Positions 7,348-13,892 of a DNA stretch of 19,082 bases are shown here, piece after piece. Location: assembly GCA_947455845.1 (NCBI GenBank), contig CANGQE010000004.1, forward strand, positions 1 through 19,082. Direction: 5' to 3'. The DNA comes from Rickettsiales bacterium (GTDB lineage Bacteria > Pseudomonadota > Alphaproteobacteria > Rickettsiales > UBA1997). Numbering within the stretch: position 1 is the first letter of the stretch; each line of letters begins with the position of its first letter. The position numbers and the translations under genes are program-made. The notes beneath the pieces were generated by a model. That model was not told where the DNA came from. It made no database searches and saw nothing but the letters and a program-made list of their open reading frames with translations.

Positions 7348-8061
7348 ATGAATCGAATCTCCTCACTTGCATTTTGGCTCTTCATAAATGTTTGGGGCAC
7401 AATAATCCCGATTCTTTACTTTCACGTCTTCATCACCAAAAACAGAAAAATGGCCGATCATGGTGCTAAAGTTTGGGCAGTAGTTGGTCTTTGGATGTTA
7501 AAAAAATTATGCAAGATTGAGCATGAGTTTATTGGTTTAGAAAAATTACCCAAAGAAGCCTGTATTGTCGCCTGCAAACATCAGTCAATGTGGGAAACGA
7601 TAGTTATGCACTTAGTGTTTCACCACCCCGTCTACGCCTTTAAAAAAGAGCTTTTGAAAATTCCCTTTTATGGCTGGTATTTAAGAATCATGAGTGGCAT
7701 CACAATCGACCGCAGTGGCGGCGCTAGCGCTTTGAAAGATTTAATCAAACAAACCAAAAAATATTTATCCAATAACCAATCAGTCATTCTTTTCCCTCAA
7801 GGAACGCGAGTTCCTCTTAGCGGCACTACTAAAGATTTTCCTTATCAAGCCGGAGTTGCAGCTTTGTATCTTTCTTGCGGCGTTAAAGTTGTACCGGCGG
7901 CATTAAATTCAGGAGCATTCTGGGGGAAAAACACTATCCTAAAAAAACCCGGCAAAATTATTTTGGAATTTTTAGACCCAATTGAACAAGGTCTTTCTAG
8001 ACAGGAATTTATGGAAAAGTTGGAAACTGTGGTTGAGAAAAGAAGCACAGAGCTTTTGTAA
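7348..8061 (+). CDS. plsC: 1-acyl-sn-glycerol-3-phosphate acyltransferase
   Basis: Adds the second acyl chain to lysophosphatidic acid at the inner face of the cytoplasmic membrane, giving phosphatidic acid. 237 aa. A hydrophobic N-terminal segment (about 7-29) is followed by motif I, CKHQSMWET, with H78 and E83: an H-x4-E version of the usual H-x4-D. Motif II lies near 111-121 (GITIDRSGG), and motif III is FPQGTR (149-154), where FPEGTR is the norm. Motif IV is the VVPAALNSG region. The KHQSxWET form is, as I recall, common in alphaproteobacterial PlsC. It starts 28 bp after tRNA-Thr without a Shine-Dalgarno sequence. Its stop lies four bases before a 135-bp inverted-repeat element that may end transcription. 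Confidence 0.92.
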   Translation: MNRISSLAFWLFINVWGTIIPILYFHVFITKNRKMADHGAKVWAVVGLWMLKKLCKIEHEFIGLEKLPKEACIVACKHQSMWETIVMHLVFHHPVYAFKKELLKIPFYGWYLRIMSGITIDRSGGASALKDLIKQTKKYLSNNQSVILFPQGTRVPLSGTTKDFPYQAGVAALYLSCGVKVVPAALNSGAFWGKNTILKKPGKIILEFLDPIEQGLSRQEFMEKLETVVEKRSTELL

Positions 8062-8065
8062 GGGA

Positions 8066-8200
8066 AAGCCCTCTTTGAAAAAGAGGGAGGGAGCCGCGTT
8101 AGCGGCGGAAGGGTGATTTAAAAAATGTCTGAGTTTGTAGAAAGAAAATCACCCGTCTGATCGCTACGCGATCATCCACCCTCTTTTTCAAAGAGGGCTT
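8066..8200. repeat. MITE-like element with 22-bp perfect terminal inverted repeats
   Basis: The ends, 8066-8087 and 8179-8200, are perfect 22-bp inverted repeats (AAGCCCTCTTTGAAAAAGAG and two more bases). Inside is a second inverted pair, GGGTGATTT (8111-8119) with AAATCACCC (8146-8154), and two small hairpins, GCCGC-GTTA-GCGGC (8093-8106) and GATCGC-TAC-GCGATC (8159-8173). The whole folds as a branched cruciform. There is no open frame of its own, as expected for a non-autonomous element or a REP/BIME-like unit. It sits between convergent plsC and ccmE and supplies the last codons of ccmE. Confidence 0.85.
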
Positions 8201-8654
8201 TTGGAGCATTTAAATCGATTTCCGACTTCTTCAGCGCCTTCGCCACCTCAGGTGGCATATATTTCTCATCGTGCTTCACCAATAATTCCTTCGAAAAAAA
8301 TTTATTCTCTTCCGCATCAAATCTTCCCTTCGCAATCACGCCCTGTTTTTCACGGAATAAATCCGGCAATATTCCCACATATTGAATTTTTATCTCTTCT
8401 GCCAAATCGGTAATCACAAACTCTGTGGTTAAGGCATCAATTTTTTTAATGCTATTTTCTGCCACCAAACCACCGGCACGAATTTGGCGGTGATTAATTT
8501 TATTTAAAACTTCGGCGCTCTTCAGCTCGCTTGGAGAATAGAAAAAAACCATATTGTCACGAAAATTTGCAATCACAAAAGCTAGTGCAGCTATTGAAAT
8601 GGCAAATACTACACTCACAAAAATTATTCGCTTTTTTTTACGCTGATTTTTCAT
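8172..8654 (-). CDS. ccmE: Cytochrome c maturation protein CcmE (heme chaperone)
   Basis: Binds heme covalently in the periplasm and passes it to CcmF/CcmH for attachment to apocytochromes c. 160 aa. A basic N-terminus and one membrane anchor (about 9-29) lead to the OB-fold domain with RAGGLV (59-64), LPDLFREKQGVIAKG (96-110) and the heme-binding motif LLVKHDEKYMPPEV, with H128 and Y132 forming the H-x3-Y signature. The last nine codons, for KALFEKEGG, and the TGA stop lie in the right arm of the repeat element at 8066-8200, so the natural C-terminus has been replaced or extended by the element. The functional domain ends well before this. ccmD lies 45 bp upstream. Confidence 0.95.
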   Translation of the reverse strand: MKNQRKKKRIIFVSVVFAISIAALAFVIANFRDNMVFFYSPSELKSAEVLNKINHRQIRAGGLVAENSIKKIDALTTEFVITDLAEEIKIQYVGILPDLFREKQGVIAKGRFDAEENKFFSKELLVKHDEKYMPPEVAKALKKSEIDLNAPKALFEKEGG

Positions 8655-8699
8655 TTAGTCTCATTCAAATTGAATAGATCCTTCAAATAATTTCAGGAT

Positions 8700-8810
8700 C
8701 TACTTCGAAAAATATTTCTTCACCACAAAGCCCATCAGAGCAACAAGCACAAGACTTGCAACTATATAAGCAGCCTCAACATAACTTGAGTAATCAACTA
8801 AATTTTCCAT
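8700..8810 (-). CDS. ccmD: Small single-span membrane protein, probable heme exporter protein CcmD
   Basis: A 36-codon frame from ATG at 8810 to TAG at 8700-8702. The product has a short polar N-terminus with tyrosines (ENLVDYSSYVEAAY), one membrane span (IVASLVLVALMGFVV, about 16-30) and a basic tail KKYFSK. Length, topology and the position directly upstream of ccmE match CcmD, the small protein that helps release holo-CcmE from the CcmABC heme-handling complex. CcmD proteins are poorly conserved in sequence, so the call rests mainly on topology and neighbour. Easily missed because of its size. Confidence 0.75.
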   Translation of the reverse strand: MENLVDYSSYVEAAYIVASLVLVALMGFVVKKYFSK

Positions 8811-8884
8811 ATTTCTTTAGATTATTTTTTGAGGAGCTTGCAAAATAAAAGCTCCTTCTTACCTTGCGCTCCTCTTTTTTGCGC

Positions 8885-8960
8885 GCCTGGATAGCTCAGT
8901 CGGTAGAGCAAAGGACTGAAAATCCTTGTGTCGCTGGTTCGATTCCGGCTCCAGGCACCA
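8885..8960 (+). tRNA. tRNA-Phe (anticodon GAA)
   Basis: 76 nt with encoded CCA. Acceptor GCCTGGA pairs with TCCAGGC; D-arm AGCTCAGTCGGTAGAGC; anticodon arm AAGGA-CTGAAAA-TCCTT with GAA; T-arm CTGGTTCGATTCCGG. It lies on the plus strand between leftward genes, 74 bp from the ccmD start and 11 bp from the pgeF stop. Confidence 0.98.
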
Positions 8961-8971
8961 CTTCGCGAGAA

Positions 8972-9670
8972 CTAGAGATCATTGATTGCGATCGCTGAAA
9001 CATTGCGACCGCAATCATTCTCCCTTTGATGAAAACTTCTCCTAAAACTAAAGAATTTCTCCTCTTCGCTGTAAGTATTAATTTTTAGATTCTCAACTTT
9101 CTCTATTCCAGCTTCTGACAATTTTTTCTCAACGTAAGATGGCAAATCAAACAAGTGTTTATCAGGCTTCTCGCCATTAATAAAAAATATTTCATTACTT
9201 CCATCTTCGCTTAAAAAATCATCAATAAATTCACCCGAAACTTCGTAAGATTTCTGCTGGATCATCGGCCCAATAATTGCCTGAATGTTTTTTGCTCCCA
9301 ATTTTCTCATTTCTTTTACAACCGATTCAACCACTCCTAGCTTAGCACCACGCCATCCTGCATGAGCAGCGGCGATGACTTTTTTTTCTTCGTCAAAAAA
9401 TAAAATCGGCGCACAATCAGCCGTAATTACTCCAATCGCAATATTGGTCAAATTAGTTACAATCGCATCTGCCTTAGGCAATCCTTGCTCACCGTGAATT
9501 TTATCTTCACTGTCAATTACCACAACTTCCTTGCCGTGAATTTGATTTACGAATAAGGCTCCGCAATTACTCATTTTTTTCTCTGACAGCGCTAAATCAA
9601 GATTGGCGCGGTTTTTTAACTCGCGGTCAATAAGGCAATCCTTGCCAAAAAAATGATATTTTATCTTCAT
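8972..9670 (-). CDS. pgeF: Peptidoglycan editing factor PgeF / YfiH-family multicopper-type laccase-domain protein
   Basis: 232 aa. The family is annotated as polyphenol oxidase (laccase domain) and also as purine nucleoside phosphorylase/adenosine deaminase; in E. coli YfiH it corrects misincorporated Ser in the peptidoglycan stem. All family motifs are present: QIHG (43-46), TADCAPIL (83-90) with C86, HAGWRG (103-108), IGPMIQ, and the C-terminal FSFRR. The Cys and two His that form the zinc/active site (H45, C86, H103) are intact. It is the last gene of the fur operon, and its start overlaps the thrB stop as ATGA. Confidence 0.92.
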   Translation of the reverse strand: MKIKYHFFGKDCLIDRELKNRANLDLALSEKKMSNCGALFVNQIHGKEVVVIDSEDKIHGEQGLPKADAIVTNLTNIAIGVITADCAPILFFDEEKKVIAAAHAGWRGAKLGVVESVVKEMRKLGAKNIQAIIGPMIQQKSYEVSGEFIDDFLSEDGSNEIFFINGEKPDKHLFDLPSYVEKKLSEAGIEKVENLKINTYSEEEKFFSFRRSFHQRENDCGRNVSAIAINDL

Positions 9671-10620
9671 ATTTGCGACCTAAAAAATCTTAATTTTGCC
9701 AAATATTCTTTCGGGTTTTTGATTTTAACCAACGACTCCTCAGAAGTAGAAAACATGTCACTAAGCCTTGTTAGTAAAAAGCGCATTGATGCTCCGATTA
9801 AGGCAATCTTTAGAAAATCTTTTTCCTGATCTGAAAATTTCCTGATCTCTTGATAGCCCCGCATTAGTTCATCAAACTTCAACTGTTCAAAATTATTTCT
9901 TTCATCGAAGCACCAAGCATTCGCAGCAACAGCAAAATCATAAATAAAGGCATCATTGGCGGCGAAGTAAAAATCAATTACGCCGCTTAATTTACCCTCT
10001 TGATCGAAGAAAACATTGTCCGGAAAAAGATCAAGATGACTTGCCGCACCCGGTAGGTTAAAGTGCCACTCCTTTTGCAAAAACTCTAAATTATCAGCAA
10101 TTTCAGCACGCAAATTTTTATGAATGTAATGCAGTTTTTCAAATAAAATTCTCCAACCTTTTACGTTCAATTCATTGTCGCGCGACATTTCAAAATCAGC
10201 TACCGCCAAGTGTAATTTGGCCAAAACTTTGCCAATTTCAAAACAGTGATTTGGTGTAATATTGTCATAATAACCATCTTCGCGGGCCTTCAGGGACGCT
10301 CCATTTAAGAAAGTTACAATCACTGATTTTTTGTTTTTAAAATCAACAATTGAGTCACCGGAATTACTAAGAATCGGCAAGGGGCAAGGAATCCCATTTT
10401 TGGCCAAATGAATTTTTAAATTAATAAAAAATGGCAAAGAATCTTTATCGATACGCGATTCAAAAATCGTCAGAATAAATTTTCCCTGAGTGGTTTCGAT
10501 AAGGAAATTTGAATTATCAATTCCTTCGATGATTTCTTTAGAACTTACCAACTCTCCGAGCGCATAATTTTTTAAATGTTGCTCGATTTCCGGCTTCGTC
10601 AATTTGGTGTAAATTGCCAT
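9667..10620 (-). CDS. thrB: Homoserine kinase, type II (APH fold)
   Basis: Phosphorylates L-homoserine in threonine biosynthesis. 317 aa, the usual length for the aminoglycoside-phosphotransferase-like ThrB of alphaproteobacteria, unrelated to the GHMP-kinase ThrB of E. coli. The N-lobe contains GIDNSNFLIETTQGKFILTIFE (33-54), and the catalytic loop is SHLDLFPDNVFF with D197 and N202. The metal-binding Asp is in GVIDFYFA (D216). The ending, with MRFLLTRLSD and KNPKEYLAKLRFF, is family-typical. The start overlaps the stop of the upstream gene by one base (TAATG) and its stop overlaps pgeF by four. Other threonine-pathway genes are not in the window, so a broader homoserine or choline-like substrate cannot be ruled out. 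Confidence 0.92.
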   Translation of the reverse strand: MAIYTKLTKPEIEQHLKNYALGELVSSKEIIEGIDNSNFLIETTQGKFILTIFESRIDKDSLPFFINLKIHLAKNGIPCPLPILSNSGDSIVDFKNKKSVIVTFLNGASLKAREDGYYDNITPNHCFEIGKVLAKLHLAVADFEMSRDNELNVKGWRILFEKLHYIHKNLRAEIADNLEFLQKEWHFNLPGAASHLDLFPDNVFFDQEGKLSGVIDFYFAANDAFIYDFAVAANAWCFDERNNFEQLKFDELMRGYQEIRKFSDQEKDFLKIALIGASMRFLLTRLSDMFSTSEESLVKIKNPKEYLAKLRFFRSQI

Positions 10621-11474
10621 TATTTATTCTCCTTTTTATCTTCTAATTCTTGATATTTTTTCCAGCCTTCTTGCCACATGGCATTTGACTTGGTGTTTTT
10701 TGACCATTTAATTTTTTTAGAATTCGGTTCTGACTTTTGATGAAAAGTCGATACCTTTTCTTGAAACTTTTGTTGAGGTGCCGCCAACTGAATTTCCCTA
10801 ACTATTTTAGCTGTAATTTCAGCAATTTCAGGATTAATTTTTGACCTTATTCGGACATTAAAAATATTTTCTATAAAACTGGCAGTATTAGCAAAGAACT
10901 CTGTAACGTCTTTGGTAGCGAAGTCTCCCGTCGCGCAAACATTTCGAGAAATGCTTAATAGTTCAAAATAACGCGCAAAAAGCTCAGATAAAAACTGCTC
11001 CGGCTTATATGATTTTAAAGCATCGACCATTAGTCTTTTTATCTCGGCTTGTAAAGTAATAATTTGGGGCTGGCGATCTTTCATATCAAGGCCGATGGCC
11101 TTTCTAAAATCCTCACCCAAATCAATTTCACTCTCAAATTCAAGAGCATGCGCCATCTCGTGAGCCAAAACGTTATAGGATAATTTTCTTAAGATAATTT
11201 TTGGCGCTGTTTTGCGCATAAATTTTCCCAAAGTTTTATCGTAGAAACTTTTTTTCTCGGTTAGAAAACAGCCTACGTTAGTATCCCAACCCTTCACAAT
11301 CTTAACTTCAAACTTGAGATGTTTTTCTTGCAGCTTGGTTAAAATTAAATCCAAGCCATCTTTAAAAAGTTCAATTCGGTAAAGGTCGCAAAAAAATTTA
11401 GTAAATTTTTCTACGTCATTTACGCCCTCAAATTCGAGCTGAGGAATGAATATCTTTTTTAGAAATTCGGTCAT
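10620..11474 (-). CDS. Putative zinc metallopeptidase (HEMAH motif), unknown family
   Basis: 284 aa from the ATG at 11474. I choose this start because it overlaps the fur stop as ATGA, like the other junctions in the operon; an in-frame ATG at 11492 would add six residues. No signal peptide or membrane span. Around residues 102-110 the sequence VLAHEMAHALEFE gives an H-E-x-x-H zinc site (H105, H109). About 55 residues later, QFLSELFARYFELLS offers a Glu (E164) at gluzincin-like spacing as third ligand. The last ~60 residues are Lys/Gln-rich and polar. The fold and substrate are unknown; the metallopeptidase call is inferred from the motif and the surrounding helices. Tight coupling between fur and thrB suggests a cytoplasmic housekeeping role or a passenger gene. 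Confidence 0.65.
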   Translation of the reverse strand: MTEFLKKIFIPQLEFEGVNDVEKFTKFFCDLYRIELFKDGLDLILTKLQEKHLKFEVKIVKGWDTNVGCFLTEKKSFYDKTLGKFMRKTAPKIILRKLSYNVLAHEMAHALEFESEIDLGEDFRKAIGLDMKDRQPQIITLQAEIKRLMVDALKSYKPEQFLSELFARYFELLSISRNVCATGDFATKDVTEFFANTASFIENIFNVRIRSKINPEIAEITAKIVREIQLAAPQQKFQEKVSTFHQKSEPNSKKIKWSKNTKSNAMWQEGWKKYQELEDKKENK

Positions 11475-11887
11475 TTTTTTATGGGACGGCAATAGAGCTC
11501 AAGACGGTGCCCGATTAGCTCAAATCCTTTATCGCGAGCAATTTTTGTTTTTAGGTTTTCTAATTCTTCGCTGAAAAATTCATGAACTTCATCAGTGGTA
11601 ATATCAACCAAATGATCGTGGTGATCTTCGCCCTCAAGCTTCTCGTAACGGGCCCGACCTTTGCCGCCAAAATCATGCTTGGCAATCACGCCGAGCTCTT
11701 CAAACATTTTTACAGCACGGTAAACTGTGGCGATGCCGATTTTAGGATTGATTTTAGAAGCGCGATGAAAAACTTCTTCAACATCGGGGTGATCGATACT
11801 GTCGGAAATCACGCGGGCAATGATGCGGCGGTTTTCTGTCAGCCGGATATTTCTTTCGGCGCAGAGATTTTCAATTTGGGATGGCAT
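11471..11887 (-). CDS. fur: Fur family ferric-uptake regulator
   Basis: 138 aa. The winged-helix DNA-binding domain covers about 1-80, with LTENRRIIARVI, the recognition helix in GIATVYRAVKMFEELGVI, and the wing around ARYEKLEGE. The metal-binding and dimer region begins at EDHHDHLVDITTDEVHEF and ends at GHRLELYCRP. The HHDH motif is intact, while the CxxC zinc pair seen after it in gammaproteobacterial Fur is absent, as in alphaproteobacterial Fur. It probably senses iron and may regulate its own four-gene operon, but I saw no clear Fur box upstream. It is the first gene of fur - peptidase - thrB - pgeF and overlaps the next gene by 4 bp. Confidence 0.9.
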   Translation of the reverse strand: MPSQIENLCAERNIRLTENRRIIARVISDSIDHPDVEEVFHRASKINPKIGIATVYRAVKMFEELGVIAKHDFGGKGRARYEKLEGEDHHDHLVDITTDEVHEFFSEELENLKTKIARDKGFELIGHRLELYCRPIKK

Positions 11888-11920
11888 AGTTTTGGAATAT
11901 TGGTTGGAAAATTAGGGAAA

Positions 11921-11996
11921 TTAACAATTATCAGTTAACAATTAAAATTTGTTGTTCAAACCACCAATGTTAATTGCTAATTGTTAACTGATAACT
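11921..11996. repeat. Heptamer-repeat inverted hairpin between fur and guaB
   Basis: The left arm reads TTAACAA, TTATCAG, TTAACAA, TTAAAAT (11921-11948) and the right arm GTTAATT, GCTAATT, GTTAACT, GATAACT (11969-11996), again in 7-bp units. A perfect 17-bp pairing joins 11928-11944 with 11978-11994 across a 33-nt loop. The element sits in the 202-bp divergent spacer, leaving 33 bp to the fur start and 93 bp to guaB. The architecture matches the elements at 3629-3706 and 4810-4900 although the heptamers differ. Confidence 0.8.
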
Positions 11997-12089
11997 TTAT
12001 TCCCAAAGTCACGCTCATATTGCTTTTGATTTTTTAGGACACGACAATAATTTTCCAACATTTTCTCAACTCAGATCCTCGCTTTCAAT

Positions 12090-13577
12090 ATGACAACAAA
12101 TCGTAAAATCATCGAGACCGCTGCCCCTTCCTTAACCTTTGATGACGTTTTGCTGAAGCCAGCTTTTTCAAAAGTTCTGCCTACTGAGGCCAGCACCAAA
12201 ACCAAAATCACCAAAACCATTTCATTGGAAATTCCGATTATTTCTTCAGCAATGGATACAGTTACCGAAAGTCGTCTAGCTATTGCAATGGCGCAGTCGG
12301 GCGGCATTGGCTGCATTCACAAAAACTTCTCCATCAAAGATCAAGCTGACGAAGTTAGAAGAGTGAAAAAATTTGAATCAGGAATTGTAGTTAATCCTGT
12401 CACTATCACACCCGATGAAACTTTGGGCGATGCTTTGCATTTGATGAAAAATTACGGAATTTCAGGAATTCCGGTGGTACAACAAGGAAGTAAAAAATTG
12501 GTGGGAATCCTTACTAATCGTGATGTGCGCTTTGCCACTGACAAAAAACAATTGATCAAAGATCTAATGACTAAAAGCGATTTGGTCACCGCTAAAGCCA
12601 ATATCAGCAAGATTGAAGCTCGTAACCTGCTTCATAAAAACAAGATTGAGCGCATTATTATTACCGACTCAGCCAATAATTGTATTGGCTTAATTACCGG
12701 TAAAGACATCGAAAAAAATAAACAATTTCCTCACGCGTCTAAAGATGAAGAGGGCCGACTTCTTGTCGCAGCTGCAACAGGAGTAGCTCGCGATGGCATG
12801 AAACGTGCTGAACATTTAATTGAGGCGGGAGTTGATATTCTGGTAATCGACACCGCTCACGGCCATTCAGAAGGCGTAATTGAAACCGTGCGCGAATTAA
12901 AAAGACTTTACCCAAAACAAAATTTCATCGCCGGAAATATTGCCACCGCGGAAGCAGCTAAAGCTTTAGTTGATGCCGGAGCTGATGCTGTAAAAGTTGG
13001 TATCGGACCAGGGTCAATTTGCACTACCCGCGTTGTAGCAGGTGTCGGCGTGCCACAATTGTCAGCTATTTTGGATGTTGTTGAATTTTGTGACAAAGCA
13101 AAAATTCCTGTAATTTCCGACGGTGGCATCAGATTTTCCGGCGACCTTGCCAAAGCAATCGCCGCTGGCGCATCTTGTGTCATGTTGGGCGGATTACTTG
13201 CCGGTACCGAAGAAACACCGGGGGAAATTGTTTTATTCAAAGGCCGCTCTTACAAAGTTTATCGTGGCATGGGCTCGCTGGGCGCTATGGCTCGCGGTTC
13301 GGCTGATCGCTATTTCCAACAAGATGTCTCAGATAAATTAAAATTAGTTCCCGAAGGTGTTGAAGGTCGCGTAGCCTACAAAGGTCCTGCTGCTGAGGTT
13401 CTACATCAATTGGTTGGCGGCTTAAAATCTTCAATGGGCTACACCGGAAATGGTACAATCGAAGAAATGCGCAAAAACTGCAACTTCGTCAGAATCACTA
13501 ATTCCGGCCTTAGAGAAAGCCATCCGCACTCGATTACAATTACTTCTGAGTCGCCGAATTATTCGACTGAAAGTTAA
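12090..13577 (+). CDS. guaB: Inosine-5'-monophosphate dehydrogenase
   Basis: Oxidises IMP to XMP with NAD+, the committed step of GMP synthesis. 495 aa, full length. The barrel begins at TFDDVLLKPAFS; two CBS domains are inserted at about 100-215 (containing GISGIPVV and IERIIITD, each with GLIT or GILT signatures). The catalytic loop GPGSICTTR has Cys at 311. The IMP-binding SDGGIRFSGD, the LLAGTEETPGE stretch and the flap region with YRGMGSLGAMARGSADRYFQ follow. The C-terminus ends shortly after HPHSITITSESPNYS. Monocistronic on the plus strand, divergent from fur; no clear Shine-Dalgarno sequence. A long palindromic site follows seven bases after the stop. Confidence 0.97.
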   Translation: MTTNRKIIETAAPSLTFDDVLLKPAFSKVLPTEASTKTKITKTISLEIPIISSAMDTVTESRLAIAMAQSGGIGCIHKNFSIKDQADEVRRVKKFESGIVVNPVTITPDETLGDALHLMKNYGISGIPVVQQGSKKLVGILTNRDVRFATDKKQLIKDLMTKSDLVTAKANISKIEARNLLHKNKIERIIITDSANNCIGLITGKDIEKNKQFPHASKDEEGRLLVAAATGVARDGMKRAEHLIEAGVDILVIDTAHGHSEGVIETVRELKRLYPKQNFIAGNIATAEAAKALVDAGADAVKVGIGPGSICTTRVVAGVGVPQLSAILDVVEFCDKAKIPVISDGGIRFSGDLAKAIAAGASCVMLGGLLAGTEETPGEIVLFKGRSYKVYRGMGSLGAMARGSADRYFQQDVSDKLKLVPEGVEGRVAYKGPAAEVLHQLVGGLKSSMGYTGNGTIEEMRKNCNFVRITNSGLRESHPHSITITSESPNYSTES

Positions 13578-13583
13578 ATTTTG

Positions 13584-13651
13584 GCTTACCGACCGGTAAG
13601 AAAAAATCTTTATTCCCCTAGCAAAAGATTCTTTCTTACCGGTCGGTAAGC
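13584..13651. promoter_or_regulatory. Nested palindromes upstream of hipBA, probable operator pair
   Basis: Two 16-bp sites, CTTACCGACCGGTAAG (13585-13600) and CTTACCGGTCGGTAAG (13635-13650), are each near-perfect dyads of CTTACCG/CGGTAAG and lie 50 bp centre to centre. They are also inverted copies of each other within 28-bp arms (13584-13611 and 13624-13651) that pair with a single mismatch around a 12-nt loop. The second site ends 26 bp before hipB. Paired dyads upstream of an autoregulated antitoxin fit HipB dimer binding and DNA looping. No T-run follows, so a terminator for guaB is less likely, though the stem could pause transcription. Confidence 0.6.
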
Positions 13652-13676
13652 AATATCTCCGAATCTCTTAGAAAAA

Positions 13677-13892
13677 ATGATGCCAATAAAATCCTGTAAA
13701 GATTTAGGAAATCTGGTGCGAGAAACCAGAAAATCACAGAATCTAACCCAAAAACAATTGGCTGCTTTGTGCGGCTGTGGTGAAAGATTTATTATTGATC
13801 TCGAAAAAGGCAAACCCACCTGCACCATTGATAAAGCTTTGGAAGTAGCCTACATGCTTGGCATCAAACTAACCACCGAAACCAAACCATGA
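13677..13892 (+). CDS. hipB: HipB-like XRE-family antitoxin
   Basis: 71 aa (ATG at 13677 or 13680; the two are adjacent). A single Cro/C1-type helix-turn-helix fills the protein: DLGNLVRETRKSQ, then NLTQKQLAALCGCGERFIIDLEKGKPTC and the final helix of ALEVAYMLGIKL. The phrase G-x-x-x-R-F-I-x-x-L-E-x-G-K-P-T is typical of small HipB-type regulators paired with HipA. It would bind and inhibit HipA and repress the operon through the palindromes just upstream. Its stop overlaps the hipA start as ATGA. It lacks the long C-terminal tail of E. coli HipB (88 aa). Confidence 0.88.
   Translation: MMPIKSCKDLGNLVRETRKSQNLTQKQLAALCGCGERFIIDLEKGKPTCTIDKALEVAYMLGIKLTTETKP

Noticed and set aside
8066..8200. 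CRISPR-like or complete insertion sequence
   Set aside because: No regularly spaced direct repeats with unique spacers and no transposase frame are present; only a short inverted-repeat element is seen.
8831..8857. 8-bp hairpin AGGAGCTT/AAGCTCCT upstream of ccmD, considered as terminator
   Set aside because: No T-run follows on either strand; it lies in the probable ccmD leader and its role is unclear.
13584..13651. Rho-independent terminator of guaB
   Set aside because: The stem is long and strong but is not followed by a T-run, and its internal dyads fit an operator better.
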